Assembly: GCF_964355755.1 (NCBI RefSeq)
Contig: NC_092670.1
Location: 18,847,201 to 18,911,200, forward strand
DNA: 64,000 nt
Direction of reading: 5' to 3'
DNA from: Antedon mediterranea
Lineage: Eukaryota > Echinodermata > Crinoidea > Comatulida > Antedonidae
The notes under the pieces are model-generated. The model did no database searches and was not told where the DNA came from. It saw only the letters and a program-made list of their open reading frames with translations. Below are positions 11,181-24,272 of the stretch, piece by piece (within the stretch, counting starts at the first letter, position 1; the number at the start of each line of letters is the position of its first letter). The position numbers and the translations under genes were made by a program.

Positions 11181-12432
11181 CTGTAATTAAAAATAAAACA
11201 ATTGTTAAACTAGTAATTAGTATCGAGTCATAAATCACAAACCATCACCAGTACTGTCAGTAGTGGCCGGTGTAACAGGCCTAGCATGGATGTGGGGACC
11301 GGTCGAGCTCTGATCTAGCCCCTTTTTACTCTCTAGGGCCTAGTAGGCCTAGCTTAGTTAATTAATAATAGGAGGCTAGCTAGCCTAGTCTACTTTCTAC
11401 TAGCTAGGGCCTTAGGCCTAGTAATAGGTAGGTTGGCTACTTACTCTAGCGACTAATAGGTAGTAGGGTTAGCTAGGAAGCAGGCATAGGCCCCTTCTTA
11501 CTTTAACATTTCTACCATTGACATGCGAGATACACTATGCATTGCTGTCTATCTACCTCCCTATTTATTTCCATTGTGAGCTGAGAGGGAGACGGACGGA
11601 GGTCGTCCGCCATGAACGAAAACATGTAATAAACAGCATCCAAAATAATACAAGATTTAATCCATATTCAATAATATTAGTATAATAAATCTTCTAATTA
11701 AATATACTTTCATATTATCGTAAATTTTAGTACTAAAAGGTATGTATCACCGGTGATTTTAATTGATTAAAACAGAGAATTAAATTTTTCAACACAGACC
11801 TATGAATGTAAATGTTAAGAGGAAGTCACAAAGGTTGATGGGATAGAGTTGATTTTATTACAGTAAACGCCCTCAAATAAAAATGGCAGCCACCATGGTG
11901 GCTGCCATTTTCTTGCTACTAATTAATTAAAGAGGGCGCAAATTCACAATAAACACTAAACATGCAAGGCATAGCAACGCTCGTTTATTGAGCCAGTTTA
12001 CAAAGTTTAAATTACCTTTACTGTGGTGCAATTAAATACCTTATAAATACTGCATGCATTATAGTAATCAACAGTATGTTTTATTTAGCTTAGCTTTATT
12101 ATTAATTATGCTTAAGCTAGCCTAGCTAGGCCCTAAACCTAGCTAGCTAGGCTATAAACTTTTAGGCTAGGCTAGAATAGTAGACACTAGGCCTATACTG
12201 TAGGCCTAGCCTAGGCCTAGCTAGATAGAGGCCTTCTTATATAGGTTAGGCCTAAGATAGGATCATCTATGGCCTAGTAGTAGTATCTATCACAAACAAG
12301 GCCTTTTTTAAACTAAAGTGGTTTCATTAATAGATGCCTACATTTTATTTGACAGATTCTAGGCTAGGCCACCACACTACACTAATTACTTTATTACTAA
12401 TTAGTATTACTTGTTTTGTTTTTTTTACATAG
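11181..12432. promoter_or_regulatory. divergent promoter interval between RPS15A and the HEAT-repeat gene
   Basis: The two coding starts face away from each other 1.26 kb apart. A pyrimidine-rich run on the minus strand near 11580-11605 would suit the 5'-TOP start of a ribosomal-protein gene. The flanks (11270-11480 and 12105-12370) are packed with CTAG, TAGGCC and AGCTAG words. No TATA box stands out. The exact start sites are unknown. Confidence 0.45.
11880..11911. repeat. 32-bp perfect palindrome
   Basis: The arm AAATGGCAGCCACC is followed by its exact complement, centred on CCATGG. An outer pair, GCCCTC (about 11870) and GAGGGC (about 11934), frames it, so it could be the core of a small MITE. 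It lies in the divergent promoter interval. A similar CCATGGTGG..GCCATTTTCTT stretch is at 58970-58992. Confidence 0.75.
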
Positions 12433-12437
12433 ACAAA

Positions 12438-15400
12438 ATGCCTACTCTAGAAGAAGCCAGTCAGACATCAAAGCGTCAACGCACATTTGTTGGCCGTCCT
12501 CAAGCAATAACGAGTGGTATCAAACTGTGTAAAGTGAAACCTGTGGCAAATCGATCAGATATTCTGTTGGATGATCAGGTATAAAATCAACAAAATGTGT
12601 ACTTGATACAATAATAAAGCCATGACTCAAAACTGCCCTCTTCTACCACTAACTCTTTAGAGAACAAGTTGTGAAAACAACCTGTGGAGAACAGATTGAA
12701 GGCAACATAATAATAATATCATTTTGTCTTAAACAATTAATTATCACTGTCATCTTATTAACTTACGTGCACAAACATTAGTTTGTATTCAATTTGACAT
12801 ATTATCATACAAAGGGATAATTGAAGTAATTGTGGTTTGTTTTTTAGATGTTCATTGTTAAAGATCTGCAAGATGCCTTGGAGAATGCAATGCATCACTA
12901 TGACCGCGCCAAAACAGAGAATGACAAGATTCTCTATCAAATTCAGGTTGATGAACTCAAAGCAAAATGCGATGAGATGGTTCTTTTATTGAAGGTGGTT
13001 GACAAAATTAATCGTGAATTAATGTATGCTCGAGTTGAGCTGACGAAAGCTGCAAAGATTGGAAAGAATGTTCAGGCAGCTCGTAAAAGAGTTGTATGGC
13101 TCGAAGATCGGAAAGAGAAACTTCTTTTGAAGTACAGACGTCCACCATCAGCAAGAAGTGAGGTAAATTGATTTTTAATGGTAAAAATCTTGTTTATAAT
13201 TGAGACAGTTTTTTTTGTCAAATTACTCAAAATTATTAACACTGTACATGTACAGCATTGATTGTTGTTGTTTATTTTGCCTTAAGCTCTGTCTGCATCA
13301 AACTTTATGTGACAAAAAATGTGATTTGCCCTGGTACTGATATGAATGATGTCACTGTGTCCATATAAGGGCACATCCCATTTTTTGTCACATAAGTTTG
13401 ATAGTGTAGACAAAGCTTTAGACCCATATCATTTTAGTTTCTTCATTATTTTTGTACTTTTTGTTTTTAATGTTGTGATAAATTTGGTCGCACCCTCAAT
13501 TAACAAGGATAAAGGAATAAAATGAAAAAGACCTAAGCCCAATTAGAGATGTTAGATGTTATATACAGAATGATTATACCAAAAGTGTTATGTTATTATT
13601 TCATAGAACATTGAAAAATCAGCTTTTCTTGATGACAGTGATGAATATGATGAGAACTACCCTCCAAAGATCCCTCCATCTGCTGATGCGGCTATTCCAG
13701 ATCTTTATTCTTCCAACGTCAGTAGGAACACGTTTTCATCTATTGATGACATTCTTCCGTCCTCTCCAGTTCGTCGCAATAGATCCAGAATCAATAGTTT
13801 GCCTCACAGAAATGTGTTCCCTGAAAGTTTCTTTGAAATGAGCGAGGTCAGAGAGGATCAAAGGTTGAAACAGAAACGGTTGTCAAAGCAGAAACCTCTG
13901 GATGAAGATGGTGGAAGAGTTGTTTTGAAACCAGAGAAGTCAATTCTGAAGTTTCCTAGTGGTAGTGGAGATGCTTCCATTGGTATGAAAGGTGCTGCCA
14001 CAGGAGATAGGGAATACACTGAAATGTCGATTTACCCTCAGAATTCAGTGACAACAGCTACCACGCCAGAAGTGTACTCTGAGATTAGTGACAGTAGACC
14101 TAGCACAATGCATCGTAATAAAAGGCAGTCAAATTCTGGCCTTCAACAGGTAATGTTTTTCTTTTGACACTTGCCAATTACAACTATACGTTCTATCTAA
14201 CTTAAGCCTTTTTATTGGCAGTAATAATTATTTTCAAGTTATTTTTATTTCTAGAGGACACAAAGTGAAGAAAGTCATAAAGGTGTGTTCCTCACTGAAA
14301 GGTCAGAGGATGATGATGAGGTCAGAGTATCAAGGTCGGGTGAGGTCAAAGAAATGCGTAAGGTGTCAGTTATATCACCTCAACCCCCAGATTATTATGA
14401 AGAAGAAAATGATGAAGAAGAGTCTGACGTGGCTCAAGAAGGTATTGTAAATCAATATTTTCAGTCTTCATTTGATTTACATATAAGTAAATGCTAGTGT
14501 GTGATGATAGGCTGCGCATTCTGTAGATTTTGTAAACATACATCATTTAATTTATTTGTTTGCAAACATAGATCAGCCACCTAATAGAAGTCGTAGCACT
14601 GTGACAGATGCCACAGAAGAGTATTGGTTGTCTGATCACCACAGGTAAATAAATCTTCAGTCTTAAATCTTTAGGTTTGTACGCGCTTCATATATGTTTT
14701 TTATTTTATTTTTTATTTTTATTTTATTTTTATTTTTATTTTATTCAGTCAAAACCAACAGCGATAAATACCGCCATTGAATTGTTTTCTTTCTTTGTTT
14801 CCTAGGTTTGAGTACAACCAGTTTGTTGATGCACTTACAAAAGAGAACCCATTGTCTTACCACTCACTTGGTCTTGCTGTCCAGTCAACATTTATGTCCT
14901 CAGGTATGGCATGTATTTTTCATTCATTTTTTAAAATCGTCAACGCCCTCATTGTTTGATTATTTAACCCAAATGATAATAATGATTTATCAATATGTGA
15001 ATACATTTGTATTTTCTATTGAATTTCTAGCTGACACTAATGGTCCTGAGCTACCTTGGTTAGAGGGTGTTACAGCTGGAAATATGGGGGATGCTCAGGT
15101 GAGTGTAGGCTAGACATACAAACTATTGTAGGCCTACCCAAAAGAGGTGCTAACATTTTAAAGGATTTAAGCTTGATAATATACATAATATTTTGGTGGC
15201 TGGTTTAATGCTAACTATTATTTTAAAATATCATAACCTGATACTTTGCTTATTATTAATTTTAATTATTAATACACAAGAATAATGTTTTGATATTTTT
15301 ATCTAATTGTTAAAACAGAGTATGGAGTTAGATACAGTAAGTTTAACTACTAAAGATCATAAAGCAACATGTACATAAGGACAAGGAATCACTTAGCTTT

Positions 15401-18400
15401 CCCGCAATTTGGCTGATTGCTTTTTCAATTTCAATTTTCTTTTATTTCGGAGTTATACATCCCCAACATCAAATCTCTAAATCTCTGTCTACACTATTAA
15501 ACTAGTTTTTGACAAAAAAGTGTGGTGTGCTCAATGGTAGTAATATGGCATCATCATGTCCATATGTGGGCACATCACATTTTGTTATCACATAAGGTTT
15601 GATAGTGTAAACAGAGCTTAATAACTGTTGTATCACCACAACAGAAAAAAAACTATGTTGTGTTGATATATCAAGATGACCAGTAATACAAAATGCTGGC
15701 TGGAGTGCCAGATCCAGTTGTAGGCCCTAAAATAAAGTGCTGAATTCAACCTAATTTATGCAGCAACCTGGTGGGGTTCTACTCATTTTTATTTGTCAAC
15801 TGACCTTGCTTTACAATATCTGCTTTTATAATTTTTTTCGTTATTTTTTTTACATTTTTGCTTTTTGTTTTCATTTTTCATATCATTTTAAACCATTAAA
15901 GATGGAAGGTGTAAGTATGTTTACATGTGTTTGATTGCGGTGGTTTGTTTGATTGGATTTAAGCTTCATAATAACACCCACACTCAACAACACCCACACG
16001 TCACCCATCCAAACTTTCCAGGAACTGAATATGCAAACAATTTGCAATGAATTTATCAACTTGTCAAAATTGGCTACCTTTAAACTTGATATTTTTGGCA
16101 CCAAGAAATATCCTATTAAGACTACATTAACATCTACTTTATTTTGGTTTTAAATAATAAAACATTTTAAAGCACAAATGATGCACTTTCATCCATCACT
16201 CTTATATTTATATCCATTTTCTATTGATTTTTTCCTCATTTTCTGAAATCAATAATTGATTGGGTTTTATTTATTTATTTATTTTTTCATCCAACAGTGA
16301 ACTCAAGGTTCACCACTTACAGGAGGGAACAAACACCAAACAATTATTCACATATAATAGCTCTCCCATATTAAATTTAAATAAACATTATTTTCATTTT
16401 AACCAACCCCATTTTAGCCATGTTTACTGATAAAAATATTTTAATTTTCTAGAAAATCGCCCTGGATAAGTTGTCGGAGAAAATTCATAAGATGTACAGT
16501 AAGGTTGAAGGAGCAGCTATACAATCAGTACAGATGACCCCGACACCTGTAGAGAATGAAGCAACGTTACTTGCAACCATGGAAGGTACACTCTTTCACC
16601 TCGAATCAAGACAATAAAAACCATTGTGTTGTGGCGTGTCAAATGAAATTAGACTAACTCTGCCAAGAACACTAACCTTTGTCTGAACATAAGTGATATT
16701 CATTCACTCTCATATACTATGTTTTCTCTATCCTCTCTTTCTTCTCTCTTTCTTCTCTCTTCTTTTCTTCATTCCTTATAATACTGTATGTATTTTGTAT
16801 ATAGTTTATATCCTAATATTTATTTTTTTCTGTTTTCAAAGGTCGTTTGAGTTGTATTTCTCAGAAACAAAGTTCAGAAAGCAAAGTAAGATTATTTACT
16901 TTGTATTTTTGATACAAAACTTTTGTAAAGTAATTACAAAAGTCTAAAGCTCTGTCTACACTACCAAAAAAGTGTGATGTGCCTAAATATGGTAGTGATA
17001 TGCTCAATGGTAGTGGTATGACATCATCATGTCCATATATGGGCACATACACATTTTTTTTCTCATAAAGTTTGATAATGTAGACAGAGCTTAGTATTAA
17101 ATGTAAATGTTACCATCAATATTTGATTTTGCAGCCTGACTCAAGTAAGAGTGTGAGGAGTCTTGTGAGTATAAAAGACGACGACGAGGACTATAATATC
17201 AAGAGTAAAGAGACCTCCTCAGGAAGACACTCCTCAATGAAAACAAAGAAAGCAGTACACAGAGCTACTGCCTCAGATCTACCCAAACAGCAGCTATCTA
17301 ACACAGGCCTGATGTATAACCCACCGGCTATACCAATTCCAGAAGTGCTTCCACTGACAAGAACGGTTCGTATACAGTCATGGTTGATTTTTACTTTCCT
17401 CTGCATAAAATGATTCAATGAAAATAAGAAATGTAATTCTCTTGAGATTCCATATACTATGGAATTAGTGGTCAAGTAATAAAATGTTCTGTTTTCCCTG
17501 TGTACTGTTATGTGAATTGTTACACACATGTATAAATCACTCGGCTTAAGCCCTGTCTACACTATCAAACTTTATGTGACAAAAAAATGTGATGTACACA
17601 TGTATAGACATGATCATATCACTACCATATTTGGCCATATTACTACCATAATTTACAGACAAGTAACACCCCAGCCTATAGATAAATAAACTTATTTTTT
17701 TATTCTTACGGTTGGCTTTAGAATCCAAATAAAATCTACCCAAAAATATCAAGTGACTGGAACAATGTTGACCCAGACCCAATACCACCTACGATCAGAT
17801 TGGTCAACCAGATGAACGTTGCTAAGGAAACAACCTTGTTGCTATATAAGAGTAAAGAGTCAAAGCGCATTGGTTTTACTTTACCAGTTAAGAAACGGCC
17901 AACACCCAAGTCAAAGAACAGGTGAGTGTAATTCCTTCACAAGACATACCAGAGGTGGACATCTATTTTTTCATGTTGAAATCAAATGTAAAAACCCCTT
18001 TTGCTCCCTACAACCTCCATTCCAAGTCCTCACCCTTGAACCTTTTGTGAGGATATAGCCCACTTCAGCCATTGAATAGTGATTTTATCCTATGGCTACC
18101 TTTGTATATTAAGATCTACATCAATTACAGTACATTAGATAAAGAGACCAACCAACTTTAATAACAGTCAACTACATTTTTGTGTACTATAAAAGCATTA
18201 TTCTTTTTGTTAAGGAAAAACGTGACTCTTGCGAACCATCCAATTTTAGCTGCCAGTAGAGTGGCAGCTATGATGATGAGTAAACAAAGTACTGATGCCT
18301 TAAGACTGGATAAAGACGGCCTCAAGTGGAAGAGAGTTGAGGTATTTAAGTCATATTTTAAACAAAATCTCTGTTTAATGCCAATAACACTAAAGACATC

Positions 18401-21400
18401 CATGCATTTGTATGCCTACTTTCTTACAACTATGAATACAAACCAATCGGGAATCTTCTTAAAATACAAATTTGTTGATTTCAGAGTTTAATTTATGAGA
18501 AGTTGCTATCAGAAAATGTACAAGAGAGAAGAGATGCTGCAATGGTAGGTCTTATTGTGTAGTTTCTAGGCTATAAATGTTTTGCCTTTGGTGAATAAAG
18601 AATTATGAATGAATGAATGAATGAAGATTGTTTTCTACTACAATATTCAAAATGTTTATAGTACTTTTCATAAAACTTCTATTCTAAGCCAGCTTGAAAT
18701 AATTAAATGTGCATTTAGCTCATAAATTCTAAAAAGTTCAAAATAGCACTCATTTGCATTAAATATTTGTATAGGATTTGCATTATGGTATCTCATGCAG
18801 TAATTGAATAAAAGTATTTAGTTGGTGTGGCGAGCATTTTTCAATTCAATACACCCTTCAATTCAACATTTCATATTCCCAGCATTTAGGTTCTCTGAAA
18901 TGTGTAAATGAAGAGGTGTTTTCTGCACTTATTCAAAGGGTAAGTAACAGTAACATCTAAATTTCTTTTGTTATGTTGGTTGAAATACGACTGTACCAAC
19001 TAACAGTGTGTATCATGAGAATGGTTTAGTTCAGTAGTTTAAAATTAAATCTAATCACTATTTATCAGTCTTTAATGACTAGTTTCGGCATTTTTTTTAA
19101 GGTGGAAGAGGACAAAGATTCTAAGGTTCGTTACAAGGCAAGCAAGAGTCTAATTACCCTAGGATGCTGGAAACCGGTGCCAATCACAGCGTTGCTGAAT
19201 CACTTGCAGTCTGCTGATCTGCAGATACAGCTTGATATTGTGAAAACGATTATTACGGCTAGGAATGTGCATTTTATTAATAAGGTATTCACTTTATAAT
19301 AAATATACTAAATAATATAAATAAAAGTAAAACAAAGTAAACATTGGGCTTTAAAGTCAATAGAAAATTCAGAAAATTATAAATTGATTTATTCTTCTAC
19401 TGTAATAGAATCCAAACTAAAAAAAATAGACATTTTATACCAACTTTCCCTAGTTGACTGTAGAGTTATATCCTTTTCAGAATCAGCCATGCATAAAGGA
19501 GTTGATAGAGAAACTGAAGCAGCTCTGTCAAGTAGAGGCTGAATCTGAACTAGCTTACTATTGCGCTGTTTGTCTTGGCAGCTTGTGTGAACAGGACCAA
19601 GTTGCTAAGCAAAAGTTGTTGAAAAGTCTTCAAAGTAAAGATTCATACATTATTGCTCAGGTAATTATTGTGGGTTGGAGTTAACATGCTTGGTTTTCAA
19701 AGTTATGACTCTAGAGTTTGCAGTGTCATGAACCCACCTTTTGCATGTTGCTTTATTGAAACAGAAAAGTCCTCTGTGTGAAAGGGGTTTATGAATGACC
19801 AATATCGATTCTACCATAGAATTCCTATACTTTAACACTATTGTTTTTGTTTTAGTCGTTGGAGACTCTAGTACGGCAGATGCATACAACAGAACCCGAT
19901 GTCGTGCAGACAATTCTGGTTCAACTACAGACATCCAAAGTCAGCAAGCATAGATGTGCTGCTGCAAGGTTATTGAACTTTCTTGGTAAATATTTTAATC
20001 AGTCAGTCAGTCTGTCAGTCCATCAAACTATAGTAGATAGACGGTCACTCATTATACTGTATTTGTTCTTTTTTAAGGTTCTGTCTGTATACCAACACAA
20101 GAGGCAGCTCAGAACGTCTTCAATGTATTGGAACAGCAACTGTATAATGACCCAGTTAAAGTAAGTTGTTAATGTTTAGCTCTTTGTGCATACAGATCTC
20201 TCCAGTTAATTAAAGACTGCTTTTATGTATTTCTGTATTTTATTGTTCACTACTACTTTTAATACCATCTCAATATTGTATGTAAATGGGGTTTCGCCAG
20301 GGACAAGCAATTTTCCATTTTATTGTACATTTGTAATGTTATAATTATGTTTTTACAGGATGTACGGAGTGAAATAGCAAACACAGTTACAGAACTTGGG
20401 ATGAGATCATGGCTAATGGATAATGTAGAGAGGTGAGCATTGTCTACATGTTGTAATGACTCTACTTGAATTAAATTCGTTTTTCTAATGCCAACTTAAT
20501 TTGTCATTATTTAAATATCTCTTTTAGTCGACTGGAGGATGAAGATGACAGTTTGAGGACTAGTGCTGTTATTTCAGTGGTGAGTTCTGACAAGAAATAA
20601 GGTTATTTGGTGAAAATTAATTAAGGTGGTGTTGTCTGGTGTTGTTTAGTGTATAGAAATTGAAATATTTTCCTGTAGTTATTGATAACAGAAATAAAAA
20701 GTGTTTGAAATTGTCCGATCCAGGTCTGGAATCGTATACAATACTGTATGTGATATTATTTGCGTACTAAGATTTGAATTATTATTTCTATTCCAGGGTG
20801 TTCTTGGGATGAAATCAGACCATGTGATCAGAATGCTACTGGATATGCTGGAGCTTGATTCATCCGACTATGTGCGGTTAATGGTGGTAAGAACATTTGC
20901 TCAACTTGGTGTTGCCAATTTGAAAATTATGAGATCATTGAGGGACAAGGAACGATCTGGAGGCCCTTTGAGCAGGTAAGTATTTTTTTAATATTTCATA
21001 CGCATCCAACAGCGAGCAAAATCTCGCCAATTACAGGATGGATAAACTATTTTATAATCTATTATATATAAACTAAATCTATTGAGCCTTAGGGAGTGAA
21101 GTTGAACGAGTCCTGGCACTAAGTCAGGATTGAATCCCAGACCTTTGGATTGGAATAACCGCTCCAGCATGTAGCATAGCTCACCTCAATAGTTCAGTTG
21201 TATAAAAACACAAAAAAAACTAAATTACAAGTATTGAGATGAGTAATTAATTTAGTTTTATTTATTGGTTTTTCAGAGAAGCTGCAAATGCATTGAAGAT
21301 TCTTCAAGGTCAAAAGAAGAGCCATACATCACGACAAGGACCTAGAATGTTAGAAATGATGTCACCACCAAGAAGCCCTGTTGCCAGTCCCAACAGGTGC

Positions 21401-21457
21401 AGTCCAATCGATCGAAAGAATACGAACAATCCGCATTTAAAAATAAAAACAAACTAA
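12438..21457 (+). CDS. HEAT-repeat protein, HEATR4-like, 22 coding exons, 1112 aa
   Basis: Exons: 12438-12578, 12848-13162, 13607-14149, 14255-14441, 14572-14644, 14806-14903, 15031-15098, 16453-16585, 16842-16885, 17135-17365, 17722-17921, 18215-18341, 18485-18544, 18883-18939, 19102-19284, 19481-19660, 19856-19985, 20078-20160, 20359-20432, 20528-20579, 20797-20975, 21277-21457. Total 3339 nt, phase closed throughout. Residues about 48-150 form a charged coiled coil (DELKAKCDEMVLLLKVVDKI). The middle is acidic and low-complexity, with DPDPIPPTIRL before the C-terminal third. From about residue 690 a chain of HEAT repeats runs to near the end (VRYKASKSLITLGCW, HRCAAARLLNFLG, YVRLMVVRTFAQLG). 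Length and layout fit HEATR4, but I cannot confirm orthology; the function of that family is poorly known. The start ATG is just downstream of a possible acceptor at 12432, implying a 5' UTR exon. Three introns carry MITE-A copies. Confidence 0.88.
13284..13418. mobile_element. MITE-A copy 2
   Basis: Both inverted arms are present (AAGCTCTGTCTGCATC at the left, GATAGTGTAGACAAAGCTT at the right) around the usual ATGATGTCAC centre. It lies in intron 2 of the HEAT-repeat gene. Confidence 0.85.
14697..14745 (+). repeat. TTTTA-type low-complexity tract
   Basis: A run of TTTTA and TTTTTA units in intron 5 of the HEAT-repeat gene. Confidence 0.8.
15480..15619. mobile_element. MITE-A copy 3
   Basis: Full-length palindromic copy with diverged arms (CTCTGTCTACACTATTAAAC; GATAGTGTAAACAGAGCTT), in intron 7 of the HEAT-repeat gene. 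Confidence 0.85.
16946..17092. mobile_element. MITE-A copy 4
   Basis: Both arms present, in intron 9 of the HEAT-repeat gene. It ends 43 bp before the next exon. Confidence 0.85.
17546..17651. mobile_element. MITE-A copy 5 (right arm lost)
   Basis: Left arm CCTGTCTACACTATCAAAC and the ATATCACTACCATATTTGG centre are present. The right arm is missing and the ACTACCATA word is repeated. It lies in intron 10 of the HEAT-repeat gene. Confidence 0.75.
18604..18623 (+). repeat. GAAT microsatellite
   Basis: About five GAAT units in intron 13 of the HEAT-repeat gene. Confidence 0.8.
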
Positions 21458-21554
21458 ATATTGTATATTAAAAAATCAACATTGAAAAAAAATATTATAT
21501 AATAGAAGGATCCCATACAATTAGAAGCTGCAACCAGAATGCAACGCGTGTCTA

Positions 21555-21642
21555 AATAAAAATGACAACTTTGAAATATAAATTATTGTATTATATAAAT
21601 ATTGTAATTAAAGGTAGCTATTGATAATTATAGAGAAATAAA
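21555..21642 (+). promoter_or_regulatory. poly(A) signals of the HEAT-repeat gene
   Basis: AATAAA occurs at 21555-21560 and again at 21637-21642, about 100 and 180 bp past the stop codon. Either could direct cleavage. Confidence 0.5.
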
Positions 21643-21699
21643 ACACGTAGGCCTATATTTGAATAATTATACTTGTTTTTGCTGACTTCCAATTTATTA

Positions 21700-22791
21700 A
21701 ATCTGTGTGCATCATTTCCATGAATTTTAAAAATAATTTATTGTTATTTATTATTGTGCTTCCGGTTTTTTTACTTTTTGAAATTCCATTTAATGTGGAT
21801 ATTAACTGTTTCTGTATACAAATCAATCATCGATACCATCATTAAGCGAAATATACCAACCCACAGACATAAGAATTATGAATAACACTATCATACGATC
21901 GGCTGGCAATTGATTTGTTTTTGTTTTGAAGCGACTACGGAAGTGATGTCATAATTATAGCGTACAAAAGCAGGAAATTAAACAAGTTATACACACGTGT
22001 GTATTATAGTCAAGTAAACAAGTCTTGGCTTCCGGGGGTAACGGTAACACCCATTTGCCATAACTTGTAGACTATTTATTGAATTTGGCCGATATTTTCG
22101 GATTATGGAAACGCAGTCTTCGCCGTCATACATTCGGTTTTTACTAACAGTTTTTGTAACACTAGGACTGATTATCATCGAATATATCTTCGAATGAAAA
22201 TTTAGGGGGAAAAACTAATAAAATACATAAAAAATCATAAAAAACCTTTGTAGGGTCAAAAAATAGATAAAACGTGTTTCTTGTGACGTATGCTTTAAAA
22301 CGCACTCTTCGCCATCATTTTTAACGTAGGCCTATCATAAATATATCCAAGAACAAAACAAATATTTTTTGATGTACCGTATGTTATAGGCCACAACTTT
22401 TAGACCTATATGTTTTCACTGTACAATTTAAAAGAAATTGATAAAAAATTAAAAACAGAAAGTTTTTTTTTTCTTGTGAGATTCACTCACCTTCAAATTA
22501 TTTCTTATTTTTATTACATACGCTATACTCATTTTGAATAAATATATTTGTAATCAATAAGTTCTTTTTTTCTCTTATTTTGTTTTTGCATATAGGCCCT
22601 ATAGTATAAACATAAACACTGCAGGCGAACCTTAATTCTGAACTGCCCGGGTGATAAAATAGAATAGAAAGTTTAATAAATTTGGATTTTCCATAAACAA
22701 TTTTGTTAAAACAATTACGAAACAAAACCTTGCTGATTCAGTTGTACCATCATCTTGTGGTTATGTACACGACTTTACCACATCATTTTCA
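21700..22791. other. AT-rich intergenic stretch with one copy of a dispersed repeat
   Basis: No gene found. A stretch at about 22193-22285 (AAAACCTTTGTAGGGTC, then ATAGATAAAACGT) recurs at 23675-23745, so the two flank the 508-bp inverted-repeat element. Within it, CGCAGTCTTCGCCGTCAT (near 22111) and CGCACTCTTCGCCATCAT (near 22301) are also similar to each other. Confidence 0.5.
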
Positions 22792-23299
22792 CATATCATA
22801 ACGGTGCGTTTACACTGAATGATACATCACCTTATCAAACGATATTTAAGAAATCATGTAAAAAGGTGACGTGGTTTAGTAACAATTTATTTTCTAGTTA
22901 TAGATAAAGTTTTCAATTCTTCAGAATTGAGATAGAATTCTGATTTTGTATGACCATACTAATAATGATTAAACATTTCTGCAATCTGAACCAATTTTGT
23001 TTACGTAAATACCAAACTTTCTGCGTAATAGTCAACTATAAATTTTGTCTGAATACGTAAACAATCGAAAAAACAGCCATTTATACTGGGACAAATATTC
23101 CATTATGAAATATTAATAGAGAGGCTTTTAAGCAGAAGCGTGTCAAACATTCTGATGACATCATCGGTATTACAAGTACGTGGCTTGTATCGTGTTTACG
23201 ATTTTGTTAAATCTCTCACTAAACATATTTGAACAATACTAACTGTTTATTGCTTGATAGGTGATGTATCATTCAGTGTAAACGCACCGTTATGATATG
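22792..23299. mobile_element. 508-bp non-autonomous DNA transposon with ~45-bp inverted ends
   Basis: The left end begins CATATCATAACGGTGCGTTT and continues to near 22840. The right end is its near-exact complement up to 23299 (one extra T in the left arm at ACACTTATC versus ACACCTATC regions is the main difference I see). The interior is AT-rich and non-coding. The target duplication cannot be fixed because the outermost bases are palindromic. Confidence 0.85.
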
Positions 23300-24116
23300 T
23301 TTGTGTATTGTTTTATATCATAAATCAAAGTACTGTACACATATGACTATCCGTTAGAAACAACACGCCATAGACAAACTGTATACTTGTAAAATGGAGT
23401 GTGGACAAATACGTACAGGCCCTTACAGGCCTATACTTACAATGAAAAGAAAACATACACATGTTAAACAGAGAAATTAAAACTAGAAAATATGTTTCCA
23501 AAAGGGAACTACATTTAAATGATATGTTTTTCTTTTTTTTAGGGCAACACTCAATGTGGTTGTAAAAACTTTTTTGCTTGTTTTGTGGTTGTCCCTGTTT
23601 CATTTATTTTTTTGTTTTGTTTTACAATGTTACAATTTTACTTTATTGTGTCGTGCTTGAAACAATATAAATATCAAATATGAAAATTAAGGGGAAAATA
23701 CATAAAACAACTTTAAAAACCTTTGTAGAGTCCAAAACATAGATAAAACGTATAACAAAAGATATACGTGTTTTTGATGCTTTCAATATTAGGAGAACTA
23801 TTAATAGATTGAACAGTTTGACACAAAAATAATAAGTAATATATAATCTATTACGTGTCATCAGTTTAGACCTAATCGGAGTTCAAAGGTACAAAATATT
23901 ATTTCCTTTGTATCGGGATTACTAAACAACGTATTGTTTAAAATTGAGTTCATGGTTTAGACTCACCCTATATCCTTAACTTGGAAAATCCGTTGTAAAA
24001 TTATAGAAATTATCTTAAAACAAAATCCTTCCCAACACTTCTTCATCCCCATGACCCTCCTCCCTTCAACAAAAAAAAGCAATGAAAGTACGTGTAGAGG
24101 CGCTGATTGTAGAACT
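23300..24116. other. intergenic, second copy of the dispersed repeat
   Basis: Nothing coding. The stretch 23675-23745 repeats the AAAACCTTTGTAG / ATAGATAAAACGT block seen at 22193-22285. Confidence 0.5.
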
Positions 24117-24272
24117 AAAGCTCTATCTATCAAACTAGTTTGACAAAAAAAAGTGTGAAGCGCACAAATATGGAAGTGATATGCCCAATGGTATTGATAT
24201 GACATCATCATGTCTATATATGGGCACATCACTTGTTTTGTCACATAAAGTTTGATAGTGTAGACAGAGCTT
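24117..24272. mobile_element. MITE-A copy 6
   Basis: Full palindromic copy: AAAGCTCTATCTATCAAACT at the left, GATAGTGTAGACAGAGCTTT at the right, and a GACATCATCATGTC centre. Confidence 0.9.
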
